A DNA stretch of 12,437 nucleotides, from the NCBI GenBank assembly GCA_038213835.1, contig JBBQSN010000104.1:1-12437 (forward strand), in the 5' to 3' direction. Shown here piece after piece: positions 1-6,319 of the stretch. A model generated the notes under the pieces. That model was not told the origin of the DNA. It searched no databases and saw nothing but the letters and a program-made list of their open reading frames with translations. Within the stretch, counting starts at the first letter, position 1; each line of letters starts with the position of its first letter. The position numbers and the translations under genes are program-made. This DNA is from JBBQSN01 sp038213835. Its GTDB lineage: Bacteria > Actinomycetota > Actinomycetes > Actinomycetales > CAWJMD01.

Positions 1-186
1 TTCCGGGCCAAGGTGGTCGACGTCGCCCCCGAGGCGGTCACCATCGAGGCCACCGGCAACGCCGACAAGCTGGCCGCGCTGCTCAAGGTGCTCGAGCCCT
101 ACGGGATCAAGGAACTCGTGCAGTCGGGCCTGGTCGCCCTCGGGCGCGGCTCGCGCTCGATGACCGACCGCACCAGCCGGTCCTGA
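1..186 (+). CDS. ilvN: Acetolactate synthase small (regulatory) subunit, C-terminal end
   Basis: This is the 3' end of a gene that begins before the window: 61 codons are open from base 1, ending in TGA. The peptide runs from FRAKVVDVAPEAVTIEATG through LLKVLEPYGIKELVQSGLVA to GRGSRSMTDR. This matches the C-terminal half of IlvN/IlvH, the ACT-domain subunit that binds the acetolactate synthase catalytic subunit and gives feedback inhibition by branched-chain amino acids. The placement 75 bp upstream of ilvC is the usual ilvB-ilvN-ilvC operon order, which supports the call. The N-terminal ACT domain lies outside the window. Identification is firm from the residues and the context. Confidence 0.93.
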   Translation, partial: FRAKVVDVAPEAVTIEATGNADKLAALLKVLEPYGIKELVQSGLVALGRGSRSMTDRTSRS

Positions 187-261
187 CGCCGGTCCCACCA
201 GTTCCCGCCTGCCAGATCCCAGCCCCGGTCCCGAGCCGGGAACCATTGAAGGAGAGCCCCT

Positions 262-1290
262 GTGGCCGAGATGTACTACGACGACGACGCCGACCTGTCG
301 ATCCTCCAGCAGCGCAACGTCGCTGTCATCGGGTACGGCAGCCAGGGCCACGCGCACGCCCTGAGCCTGCGCGACTCCGGGGTCGACGTCCGCGTCGGCC
401 TGCCGGAGACCTCCGGTAGCCGCGCCCGCGCCGAGGCTGAGGGCCTGCGCGTCGTCACCCCGTTCGAGGCGGCCGAGGAGGCCGACCTCGTCATGCTGCT
501 CACGCCGGACCACGTCCAGCGGCACGTGTACACCGAGGCGATCGCGCCCAACCTGGTCGACGGCGACGCCCTGTTCTTCGGCCACGGCTTCAACATCCGG
601 TTCGACTACATCAAGCCCCCGGCGGGTGTCGACGTCGCGATGGTGGCACCCAAGGGCCCGGGCCACCTGGTGCGCCGCGAGTCCGTCGACGGCCGCGGCG
701 TCCCGGTGCTGGTCGCGGTGGAGAACGACGCCACCGGCAAGGCCTGGGAGCTCGCCCTCTCGTACGCCAAGGGCATCGGCGGCCTGCGCGCCGGCGGTAT
801 CCGCACCACCTTCACCGAGGAGACCGAGACCGACCTGTTCGGCGAGCAGGCGGTGCTCTGCGGTGGCGTCTCCCGGCTGGTGCAGCAGGGCTTCGAGACC
901 CTCACCGAGGCCGGTTACCAGCCCGAGGTCGCCTACTTCGAGTGCCTGCACGAGCTCAAGCTGATCGTCGACCTCATGTACGAGGGCGGCATCGCCAAGC
1001 AGCGCTGGAGCGTGTCGGACACCGCCGAGTACGGCGACTACACCTCCGGCCCCAAGGTCGTCGACGACTCGGTCAAGGTCCGCATGGGCGAGGTGCTCGC
1101 CGCGATCAAGGACGGCTCCTGGGCCGCCGGCTTCATCGCCGACCAGGACGCAGGCGCCCCCGAGTTCAAGCGCCTGCGCGAGCAGGGCGAGCAGCACCCG
1201 ATCGAGGCCACCGGCCGCGACCTGCGCAGTCTGATGGCGTGGGTGCGCTCCTCCGACGACGACTACACCGAGGGCACCGCCCAGCGCTGA
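262..1290 (+). CDS. ilvC: Ketol-acid reductoisomerase (NADP+), class I
   Basis: IlvC converts acetolactate or acetohydroxybutyrate to the dihydroxy acid, the second common step of valine/leucine and isoleucine synthesis, in the cytosol with NADPH and Mg2+. The GTG start is set by AAGGAG at 249-254, 7 nt upstream. The 342 aa length is typical of class I enzymes. The N-terminal Rossmann domain (about 1-182) has the dinucleotide motif GYGSQGHAHA at 24-33, and a phosphate-binding loop with Ser51 and Ser53 consistent with NADPH. Conserved active-site residues are present: His108 (FFGHGFNI), Lys131 (APKGPGH), the metal ligands Asp191 and Glu195 (TETDLFGEQ), Glu227 and Glu231 (YFECLHELK), and Ser252. 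It is probably co-transcribed with ilvN. A strong hairpin follows the stop codon. Confidence 0.98.
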   Translation: MAEMYYDDDADLSILQQRNVAVIGYGSQGHAHALSLRDSGVDVRVGLPETSGSRARAEAEGLRVVTPFEAAEEADLVMLLTPDHVQRHVYTEAIAPNLVDGDALFFGHGFNIRFDYIKPPAGVDVAMVAPKGPGHLVRRESVDGRGVPVLVAVENDATGKAWELALSYAKGIGGLRAGGIRTTFTEETETDLFGEQAVLCGGVSRLVQQGFETLTEAGYQPEVAYFECLHELKLIVDLMYEGGIAKQRWSVSDTAEYGDYTSGPKVVDDSVKVRMGEVLAAIKDGSWAAGFIADQDAGAPEFKRLREQGEQHPIEATGRDLRSLMAWVRSSDDDYTEGTAQR

Positions 1291-1296
1291 CGTGGG

Positions 1297-1330
1297 GGCG
1301 GCCGCGTCGGTGCCCTACGACGCGGCCGCC
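1297..1330. terminator. Bidirectional terminator hairpin between ilvC and the convergent serine hydrolase gene
   Basis: GGCGGCCGCGTCG (1297-1309) and CGACGCGGCCGCC (1318-1330) are perfect 13-bp inverted repeats with an 8-nt loop. The hairpin starts 6 bp after the ilvC stop. The loop contains the complement of the TAG stop of the minus-strand gene (1315-1317), so one arm lies inside that gene's last codons. There is no T-run on either strand, so this is a stem-only terminator, as is common in high-GC actinobacteria. Function in both directions is inferred from the convergent layout. Confidence 0.75.
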
Positions 1331-2325
1331 AGCACCTCCGTCAAAACCCGTGCCACCGGCCAGGCACCCTCGCTGCTGTTGCCCAGCACGCTCCAGGTGA
1401 GGTCGCGGCCGGGCTCGTGCGCCGACCGGAACGAGACCCCCGCGTCCCCTCCCACCAGGTGCACGGCGTCACCGGACGGGGCCAACCAGAAACCGAGGCC
1501 GTAGCGCATCCCCTCCTCGGGCACGTCGCTGTGCGGGTGGACCATCTGGGCGACCCGCTCCAGCGGCAGGATCCGGCCCGCGAACAGCGCGGTCCAGAAC
1601 GCCCGCAGGTCAGCGGCGGTGGTGAAGACGCCGCCGTCGCCGCTGCCCAGCAACGGGAGGTGGAAGACGTTCGTGCGCGGGCCGGTCTCGTCGAGGTAGT
1701 GCGTGGCCGTGCGCGGGCCCGGTTCGTCGGACCGCAGGAAGCCGGACTCGGACATCCCCGCGGGTACCAGGACGCGCCGGCGCCCGAGGTCGTGGTACGA
1801 CTCGCCGCCGGCCCGCTGGGCGACCAGCGCCAGCACCATATAGCCGCCGTTGCAGTAGGAGAAGCGCTCACCCGCCGCGAACTTCGGCGCGAAGCCGTCG
1901 AGCTCGGGGACGAAGGCCTCGACGTCGGCGTACTCCTGCACCGGGCACCTCAGCACGTAGTCGGTGGGGTCGAGGTCGTCATCCTCGTCGAGGTAGTCGC
2001 CGATGCCGGAGCGGTGGGCCAGCAGCTGCTCGACCGTGACGTCCGGCGGGACGAGGGGGAGGTCCTCACCCAGGTGCTCGCGCGCCGTGGTGCCGAGGCC
2101 CAGGACGCCGTCCTCGACCAGGCCCATGACGGCGAGCGCGGTGAACGCCTTGCCGCCGCTGGCGATCGCGAACCGGGTGTCGACGGTGTTGGGCACGCCG
2201 TACCCGCGGTGGGCCAGCCCGTAGGCACGCTCCCACGGGGGCTCGCCGGGACGGTCGACGCGGATCACGCCACCGAACCCCTGCTCGGCGGTCACGGGGT
2301 CGATGCGGGTGCCCAGGTCGTCCAC
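1315..2325 (-). CDS. Serine hydrolase, beta-lactamase / class C penicillin-binding fold
   Basis: This 336-aa protein has the three signatures of the beta-lactamase-related (class C / esterase / D-aminopeptidase) superfamily. They are the SxxK nucleophile motif SGGK at 56-59 in FAIASGGKAFTALAV, the YxN motif YCN at 157-159, and a third motif HLVGG at 289-293 in place of KTG. The stretch LLAHRSGIGDY (about 101-111) also follows the family pattern. No signal peptide or membrane segment is visible, so a cytosolic esterase or peptidase is more likely than a secreted beta-lactamase; the substrate is unknown. The start is GTG: an in-frame TAG lies just upstream, no Shine-Dalgarno is seen, and TAGGTT sits 6 nt before the start, suggesting a leaderless mRNA. 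It converges on ilvC and shares the terminator hairpin. Confidence 0.9.
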   Translation of the reverse strand: MDDLGTRIDPVTAEQGFGGVIRVDRPGEPPWERAYGLAHRGYGVPNTVDTRFAIASGGKAFTALAVMGLVEDGVLGLGTTAREHLGEDLPLVPPDVTVEQLLAHRSGIGDYLDEDDDLDPTDYVLRCPVQEYADVEAFVPELDGFAPKFAAGERFSYCNGGYMVLALVAQRAGGESYHDLGRRRVLVPAGMSESGFLRSDEPGPRTATHYLDETGPRTNVFHLPLLGSGDGGVFTTAADLRAFWTALFAGRILPLERVAQMVHPHSDVPEEGMRYGLGFWLAPSGDAVHLVGGDAGVSFRSAHEPGRDLTWSVLGNSSEGAWPVARVLTEVLAAAS

Positions 2326-2331
2326 GACGGG

Positions 2332-2337
2332 AACCTA
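2332..2337 (-). promoter_or_regulatory. Putative -10 box (TAGGTT) for a leaderless serine hydrolase mRNA
   Basis: On the minus strand TAGGTT fits the actinobacterial -10 pattern TANNNT and lies exactly 6 nt before the GTG at 2325, so the expected transcription start falls on the start codon. No ribosome binding site is present. No convincing -35 hexamer was seen. The same spacing recurs at several genes in this window. Confidence 0.55.
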
Positions 2338-2382
2338 CTCGCGTGCCGGACCGGGGGCGAACGACTTCTCCGCCGTCGCTGC

Positions 2383-2808
2383 TCAGCCGAGCGTGGCGTA
2401 GAGGTCGACCTGGGTGCCGTCGGGGTCGTTCAGCACCGCGTAGCGCTGGCCCCACGGCGCGTCCCACGGCTCGGTGGCGCCGAAGCCGTCAGCGGCGAGG
2501 TCGGCGTAGACGGCGTCGACCCCGGCCGGGGACGAACACCCCGCCGCGAGCGAGATGCCCTCGCGCGGCCGCTCGGGCGACGGCGGCCGTTCGTCCTCAC
2601 CCACGAGGCCGAGGGCGACGAGGTTCGACCAGGCGTCGAGCATGAGACGGACGCCGCCGCCGAGGTCGAGGTCGACGTGGGGCGAGGCCTCGGCGCCGTC
2701 GGGGACGGTGCAGCCGAGGCGGCGGTAGAAGTCGAGGGTGCTGGCCATGTCGGCGGCGACGAGGCTGATGCAGTCGACCCGGACGGTGACGGTGGGTTGG
2801 ATGTCCAT
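2383..2808 (-). CDS. VOC-family (glyoxalase/bleomycin-resistance fold) protein
   Basis: This 141-aa protein opens with VRVDCISLVAADMASTLDFYRRLG, a typical first beta-alpha unit of the vicinal oxygen chelate fold, and closes with YAVLNDPDGTQVDLYA, the typical last strand pair with a conserved DPDG turn. Two beta-alpha-beta-beta-beta modules are therefore likely (about 8-60 and 75-140). Such proteins are usually metal-dependent lyases, isomerases or dioxygenases, or drug-binding resistance proteins; nothing here decides which. The expected metal ligands are only partly evident, so a binding role is possible. The ATG has no Shine-Dalgarno but has TAGCGT 6 nt upstream. It is divergent from the metallophosphoesterase gene (59 bp apart) and 57 bp upstream of the serine hydrolase gene on the same strand, which has its own -10 box. 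Confidence 0.88.
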   Translation of the reverse strand: MDIQPTVTVRVDCISLVAADMASTLDFYRRLGCTVPDGAEASPHVDLDLGGGVRLMLDAWSNLVALGLVGEDERPPSPERPREGISLAAGCSSPAGVDAVYADLAADGFGATEPWDAPWGQRYAVLNDPDGTQVDLYATLG

Positions 2809-2814
2809 GGGCGG

Positions 2815-2820
2815 ACGCTA
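2815..2820 (-). promoter_or_regulatory. Putative -10 box (TAGCGT) for a leaderless VOC-gene mRNA
   Basis: On the minus strand TAGCGT fits TANNNT and is 6 nt before the ATG at 2808. There is no ribosome binding site between it and the start. The same hexamer with the same spacing precedes ilvE at 6308-6313. It forms a back-to-back pair with the plus-strand promoter at 2831-2861. Confidence 0.55.
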
Positions 2821-2830
2821 GCCCCGACCG

Positions 2831-2861
2831 CTGACAGTGGTCTCCGGAAGACTCCTACGAT
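2831..2861 (+). promoter_or_regulatory. Putative promoter of the metallophosphoesterase gene (CTGACA ... TACGAT)
   Basis: CTGACA (2831-2836) differs from the TTGACA -35 consensus at one base. TACGAT (2856-2861) is a good actinobacterial -10. The spacing of 19 bp is longer than ideal. The -10 ends 6 nt before the ATG at 2868, so the transcript should begin at or next to the start codon. Confidence 0.6.
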
Positions 2862-2867
2862 CGGGGG

Positions 2868-3395
2868 ATGAGACCGACCCGGGTGGTGCTGGTCGCCGAC
2901 ACGCACCTGCCGAAGCGGGCGCGCGACCTGCCGGCCGAGGTCTGGGCGGCGGTCGAGGCGGCCGATGTCGTGCTGCACGCCGGTGACTGGGTCGACGAGG
3001 CCTCGCTGGACGCGTTCGAGGCCCGCTCGCGCCGGCTGGTGGCCTGCTTCGGCAACAACGACGGCCCGGGGCTGCGCGCCCGCCTGCCCGAGGTGGCACG
3101 GGCCGAGCTCGGTGGGCTGCGGTTCGCGGTGGTGCACGAGACCGGCCAGTCAGCAGGACGCGAGGAGCGATGCGCAGCAGGCTATCCCGACGTCGATGTC
3201 CTGGTGTTCGGGCACAGCCACATCCCCTGGCACACCACGGTGCCCGGTGGCCTGGTGCTGCTCAACCCGGGCTCGCCCACCGACCGACGCCGGCAGCCCC
3301 GGTGCACCTACATGACGCTGACGGTCCAGGACGGTGCGATCACCGCCCTCGAGCTGCACCGGCTCCCCCTCCGGCCGCCGCTCCGATCGCACTAG
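2868..3395 (+). CDS. YfcE/MJ0936-like metallophosphoesterase
   Basis: This 175-aa calcineurin-like phosphoesterase has the full set of dinuclear metal ligands of the YfcE subfamily. They are Asp11 and His13 (VADTH), Asp40 (HAGDWVD), Asn64 in FGNNDG, His90 (VVHE), and His116/His118 (FGHSHIP). Length and motif order match small single-domain bacterial phosphodiesterases acting on phosphodiesters such as cyclic nucleotides or nucleotide derivatives; the natural substrate is not known. The C-terminal NPGSP motif is also typical. There is no signal peptide, so it should be cytosolic. It ends only 9 bp before serA, and its TAG stop forms the first three bases of the putative serA -10 box. No biochemical link to serine synthesis is evident. 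Confidence 0.93.
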   Translation: MRPTRVVLVADTHLPKRARDLPAEVWAAVEAADVVLHAGDWVDEASLDAFEARSRRLVACFGNNDGPGLRARLPEVARAELGGLRFAVVHETGQSAGREERCAAGYPDVDVLVFGHSHIPWHTTVPGGLVLLNPGSPTDRRRQPRCTYMTLTVQDGAITALELHRLPLRPPLRSH

Positions 3396-3398
3396 GCT
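3393..3398 (+). promoter_or_regulatory. Putative -10 box (TAGGCT) of serA overlapping the upstream stop codon
   Basis: TAGGCT fits TANNNT and is exactly 6 nt before the serA GTG at 3405. The TAG at 3393-3395 is also the stop codon of the metallophosphoesterase gene. No Shine-Dalgarno is present in the 9-bp gap, which supports leaderless initiation. No clear -35 was found. Confidence 0.55.
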
Positions 3399-3404
3399 CC
3401 GCGC

Positions 3405-5030
3405 GTGACGGAGCACAGCGGGGCAGCCCATCCGACGGCCGACGACCTGCCGGTCGTCCTCATCGCCGAGGAGCTCTCCCCGGCGACGATCGAGGCGCTC
3501 GGACCGGGGGTCCACGTACGCACCGTCGACGGCACCGACCGCGCGGCCCTGCTCCGAGAGGTCGCCGGCGCCAGCGCGCTGCTGGTGCGGTCGGCGACCC
3601 AGGTCGACGCCGAGGTGCTCGGTGCGGCCAGGCGGCTGAAGGTGGTCGCCCGGGCAGGCGTGGGGCTCGACAACGTCGACGTCCCGGCCGCCACCGCCGC
3701 CGGCGTGATGGTGGTCAACGCACCCACCTCCAACATCACCTCGGCGGCCGAGCACGCCGTGGGCCTCGTGCTGGCCGCAGCCCGCCGGATCGCCCCGGCG
3801 CACGCGTCGTTGCGCGCGGGGCGCTGGGACCGGTCGCGCTTCACCGGTGTCGAGCTCGCGGGCCGCACCCTCGGCGTCGTCGGCCTCGGCAAGATCGGCG
3901 TGCTGGTCGCCCAGCGGCTGCAGGCCTTCGAGATGGAGGTCGTCGCGTACGACCCCTACGTCTCCGCCTCGCGGGCCGCCCAGATCGGGGTGCGTCTGGT
4001 CGGCCTGGACGAGCTGCTCGCCGAGGCCGACGTCATCTCCGTGCACCTCCCGAGGACGCCCGAGACCGTCGGACTCATCGGCGACGACGCGCTGCACCGG
4101 GTGCGGCGCGGCGCGATCGTCGTCAACGCCGCTCGCGGGGGCATCGTCGACGAGAAGGCGCTTGCTGCAGCGCTCGCCGACGGCCGGGTCGGTGCTGCGG
4201 GGCTCGACGTCTTCGAGACCGAGCCGTGCACCGACTCACCGCTGTTCGGGTTCGAGCAGGTCGTCGCCACCCCCCACCTCGGTGCCTCCACCCACGAGGC
4301 GCAGGAGAAGGCGGGCGTGGCGGTCGCGCGCTCGGTGCGCCAGGCCCTCGACGGCGAGCTCGTGCCCGACGCCGTCAACGTGGCCGGCGGCGTCATCGCC
4401 GAGATCGTCCGGCCGGGCATCGCGCTCACCGAGCGACTGGGGCGGCTGCTCACCGCGCTGTCGGGCTCGGCGATCACCCGGCTCGACGTGCAGGTCAGCG
4501 GGGAGATCACCGGCGAGGACGTCTCGGTGCTGCGGCTGGCGGCCCTCACGGGCGTGCTCACCGACCAGGTGGCCGAGCCCGTGACGTTCGTCAACGCTCC
4601 GGTGCTGGCAGAGCAGCGGGGCATCGAGGTCCGGCTGCTGACCGAGCCCGACAGCCCCCGGTTCCGCAACCTGGTGTCCCTGCGCGCCGTGCTCGAGGAG
4701 GGCACCACCGTCGAGGTGGAGGCCACCCTGACGGGTCCGCAGCAGGTGGCCAAGCTGGTGGGGGTCGACGGCTACCCGTTCGAGATCGTCTTCGCCGACC
4801 GTCTCCTGGTGCTGCGCTACACCGACCGGCCCGGCGTGGTCGGCACCCTCGGCAGCATGCTGGGCGAGTCGGACGTCAACATCGCGTCGATGCAGATCGG
4901 GCGGGACGAGGCGGGGGGTCGCGCCGTCGGCGTGCTCGCCCTCGACGGCCCCGTGCCGCACGAGCTCGCCGCCGCCCTACGAGAGGCCGTCTCCGCCGAC
5001 TCCGTCGTGTTCGTCGACCTGTCTTCCTGA
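3405..5030 (+). CDS. serA: D-3-phosphoglycerate dehydrogenase, long (ASB + ACT domain) type
   Basis: SerA oxidises 3-phosphoglycerate to 3-phosphohydroxypyruvate with NAD+, the first step of serine synthesis. The 541-aa protein has the long mycobacterial-type layout: substrate/NAD-binding catalytic part (about 1-325), an intervening allosteric domain (about 326-465), and a C-terminal ACT domain (about 468-541, VLRYTDRPGVVGTLGSML). The Rossmann glycine motif GLGKIG is at 160-165. The catalytic set is Arg244 (NAARGG), Glu273 (FETEP) and His291 (TPHLGAST), with the same spacing as in Mycobacterium tuberculosis SerA. The ACT domain implies feedback inhibition by serine. The GTG start follows a TAGGCT box and has no Shine-Dalgarno. 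It lies between ilvC and leuB, as in other actinobacteria, here separated from ilvC by three unrelated genes. Confidence 0.97.
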   Translation: MTEHSGAAHPTADDLPVVLIAEELSPATIEALGPGVHVRTVDGTDRAALLREVAGASALLVRSATQVDAEVLGAARRLKVVARAGVGLDNVDVPAATAAGVMVVNAPTSNITSAAEHAVGLVLAAARRIAPAHASLRAGRWDRSRFTGVELAGRTLGVVGLGKIGVLVAQRLQAFEMEVVAYDPYVSASRAAQIGVRLVGLDELLAEADVISVHLPRTPETVGLIGDDALHRVRRGAIVVNAARGGIVDEKALAAALADGRVGAAGLDVFETEPCTDSPLFGFEQVVATPHLGASTHEAQEKAGVAVARSVRQALDGELVPDAVNVAGGVIAEIVRPGIALTERLGRLLTALSGSAITRLDVQVSGEITGEDVSVLRLAALTGVLTDQVAEPVTFVNAPVLAEQRGIEVRLLTEPDSPRFRNLVSLRAVLEEGTTVEVEATLTGPQQVAKLVGVDGYPFEIVFADRLLVLRYTDRPGVVGTLGSMLGESDVNIASMQIGRDEAGGRAVGVLALDGPVPHELAAALREAVSADSVVFVDLSS

Positions 5031-5057
5031 CCGGTCGCGGGCTGTCCGGAGAGCGAG

Positions 5058-5074
5058 ACCTTCGTACCGAAGGT
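5058..5074. repeat. Perfect inverted repeat upstream of the leuB small ORF
   Basis: ACCTTCGTACCGAAGGT has 7-bp perfect arms and a 3-bp centre, 27 bp after the serA stop. It could be an operator covering the -35 region of a promoter at 5088-5093, or a short stem at the end of the serA transcript (no T-run follows). The short centre fits a dimeric repressor site better than an RNA hairpin. The regulator is unknown. Confidence 0.55.
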
Positions 5075-5075
5075 T

Positions 5076-5102
5076 GGACGTCCGATGTAATCTCGGATGT
5101 CC
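5076..5102. repeat. Near-perfect 10-bp inverted repeat flanking a TAATCT box
   Basis: GGACGTCCGA (5076-5085) and TCGGATGTCC (5093-5102) are inverted repeats with nine of ten matches, the exception being a G:T pair, around a 7-bp centre. It lies directly next to the 5058-5074 palindrome. The left arm also contains the self-complementary GGACGTCC. TAATCT (5088-5093) sits in the centre and overlaps the first base of the right arm, so the repeat may be an operator around the -10 box. Confidence 0.55.
5088..5093 (+). promoter_or_regulatory. Possible -10 box (TAATCT) for the small ORF-leuB unit
   Basis: TAATCT fits TANNNT and would place the transcription start near 5100, giving a leader of about 30 nt with a strong ribosome binding site (GAGGTGATC at 5119-5127). 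No clear -35 is visible, which fits a promoter needing an activator at the adjacent palindromes. The serA-leuB gap of 180 bp also favours a separate promoter. Confidence 0.35.
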
Positions 5103-5130
5103 GCCGAACCGTCACACCGAGGTGATCCCG

Positions 5131-5214
5131 TTGTCCGACACCGCCGAACACAGCAACGAGCACGTCTCGTTCTCGCAGGCCCTCCAGGAGTCGATGGAGC
5201 TGCACGGCGAGTGA
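5131..5214 (+). CDS. Small 27-aa ORF translationally coupled to leuB
   Basis: TTG at 5131 opens a 27-codon frame (starts MSDTAEHSNEH, ends ESMELHGE) that stops with TGA at 5212-5214, overlapping the leuB GTG at 5211 as GTGA. GAGG at 5119-5122, within GAGGTGATC (complementary to the 16S rRNA 3' end), lies 8 nt before the TTG, an ideal distance. In-frame GTG at 5122 is an alternative start (30 codons) but is itself inside the ribosome-binding sequence. Of the 27 codons 26 end in G or C, as in the neighbouring real genes. The peptide is acidic with no membrane segment. It is not rich in leucine or other branched-chain codons, so it does not look like an attenuator peptide; coupling to leuB translation or a small regulatory protein are the likely roles. 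I do not recognise a family. Confidence 0.65.
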   Translation: MSDTAEHSNEHVSFSQALQESMELHGE

Positions 5215-6269
5215 CCGCCACCCTGCCGTCCGCCGTCCGCCTCGCCGTCGTCGCCGGCGACGGCATCGGTCCCGAGGTCGTGGCCGAGGGCCTGCGCGTC
5301 CTCGAGCAGGTCGCCGGCGTCGAGGGCGTGAAGGTCGAGCCGACCGAGTACGACCTCGGTGCCCGCCGCTGGCACGCCACGGGCGAGTGCCTGCCCGACT
5401 CCGTCCTGGACGAGATCCGCGGCCACGACGCGATCCTGCTCGGCGCCATCGGCGACCCCCACGTCCCGAGCGGGGTGCTGGAGCGAGGTCTCCTGCTGCG
5501 GCTGCGGTTCGAGCTCGACCAGTACGTGAACCTGCGCCCGTCCCGGCTCTTCCCCGGCGTCACCAGCCCGCTGGCCGCGCCCGGTGACATCGACTTCGTC
5601 GTGGTCCGTGAGGGCACCGAAGGGCCGTACACCGGCAACGGCGGCGCGCTGCGCATCGGCACGCCCCACGAGATCGCCACCGAGGTCAGCGTCAACACCG
5701 CCTTCGGCGTGGAGCGTGTGGTGCGAGACGCCTTCTCCCGGGCCGGGGACCGCCCGCGCAAGAAGCTCACCCTGGTGCACAAGCACAACGTCCTGACCCA
5801 CGCCGGCCACCTCTGGCGCCGCACGGTCGAGGCCGTCGGCGCCGAGCACCCCGACGTCGCCGTCGACTACCTGCACGTCGACGCCGCGATGATCTTCCTG
5901 GTCACCGAACCGTCGCGGTTCGACGTGATCGTCACCGACAACCTGTTCGGCGACATCGTCACCGACCTGGCGGCAGCGGTCACCGGCGGCATCGGGCTCG
6001 CCGCCTCGGGGAACGTCAACCCCGAGCGGGTCTCGCCGTCGATGTTCGAGCCGGTGCACGGATCGGCCCCCGACATCGCCGGCAAGGGCCTCGCGGACCC
6101 CACCGCGACGGTGCTGTCGGTCGCGATGCTGCTCGAGCACGTCGGACTGCACGCCGCGGCGGCCCGGGTCGAGCAGGCCGTCGCCGACGACCTCTCCTCC
6201 CGCGCGGCCGGGCAGGGCCGTCCGTCCACCCGGGAGGTGGGCGACCGGCTCCTGGCCAGGTTGTCCTGA
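5211..6269 (+). CDS. leuB: 3-isopropylmalate dehydrogenase
   Basis: LeuB oxidatively decarboxylates 3-isopropylmalate with NAD+, the third step of leucine synthesis. From GTG 5211 the protein is 352 aa, a normal length; the longer frame starting at 5097 would add an arginine-rich, non-family extension. The start follows GGAG (5196-5199) and overlaps the small ORF stop. Signatures: AGDGIGPEV at 15-23, the arginines of LLLRLRFELDQYVNLRP, Tyr140 in EGTEGPYTG, Lys191 in LVHKHNVL, and the metal ligands Asp224, Asp248 and Asp252. Asp224/248/252 keep the spacing of Asp217/241/245 in the Thermus enzyme. The NAD-binding region FEPVHGSAPDIAGKG is intact. The gene is followed 50 bp later by ilvE. Confidence 0.96.
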   Translation: MTATLPSAVRLAVVAGDGIGPEVVAEGLRVLEQVAGVEGVKVEPTEYDLGARRWHATGECLPDSVLDEIRGHDAILLGAIGDPHVPSGVLERGLLLRLRFELDQYVNLRPSRLFPGVTSPLAAPGDIDFVVVREGTEGPYTGNGGALRIGTPHEIATEVSVNTAFGVERVVRDAFSRAGDRPRKKLTLVHKHNVLTHAGHLWRRTVEAVGAEHPDVAVDYLHVDAAMIFLVTEPSRFDVIVTDNLFGDIVTDLAAAVTGGIGLAASGNVNPERVSPSMFEPVHGSAPDIAGKGLADPTATVLSVAMLLEHVGLHAAAARVEQAVADDLSSRAAGQGRPSTREVGDRLLARLS

Positions 6270-6287
6270 CCGCCCCGACCGCTGGCC

Positions 6288-6301
6288 TGACGTAGGCGTC
6301 A
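6288..6301. repeat. Inverted repeat TGACG-TAGG-CGTCA upstream of ilvE
   Basis: Perfect 5-bp arms separated by 4 bp lie in the leuB-ilvE gap, just upstream of the TAGCGT -10 box at 6308 and overlapping where its -35/spacer would be. It may be an operator for ilvE. The arms are short, so chance occurrence cannot be excluded. Confidence 0.35.
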
Positions 6302-6307
6302 AGGAGG

Positions 6308-6313
6308 TAGCGT
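6308..6313 (+). promoter_or_regulatory. Putative -10 box (TAGCGT) of ilvE
   Basis: TAGCGT is 6 nt before the ilvE ATG, as at the leaderless genes in this window. A perfect Shine-Dalgarno AAGGAGG lies at 6301-6307, directly before the box and 12 nt from the ATG, farther than ideal. The two signals suggest that read-through from leuB uses the Shine-Dalgarno while an internal promoter makes a leaderless ilvE transcript. Confidence 0.45.
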
Positions 6314-6319
6314 GCCGTC

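Noticed and set aside
224..240. CCCGG/CCGGG inverted repeat between ilvN and ilvC
   Set aside because: The stem is only 5 bp in a GC-rich gap with no T-run and no leader peptide; it is likely chance, and ilvN-ilvC are probably co-transcribed.
1417..2871. Plus-strand frame of 484 codons opposite the serine hydrolase and VOC genes
   Set aside because: The minus-strand proteins have full family motifs; this frame is their antisense shadow.
3170..5125. Plus-strand open frame of 651 codons overlapping serA
   Set aside because: The translation is Arg/Gly/Ala-rich with no family features and covers serA, which has a complete catalytic set in its own frame.
5097..5210. Upstream extension of leuB to a start at 5097
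   Set aside because: The added 38 residues are Arg-rich and unlike LeuB N-termini, the start lies inside an inverted repeat, and the small ORF in another frame has better codon use and a strong ribosome binding site.
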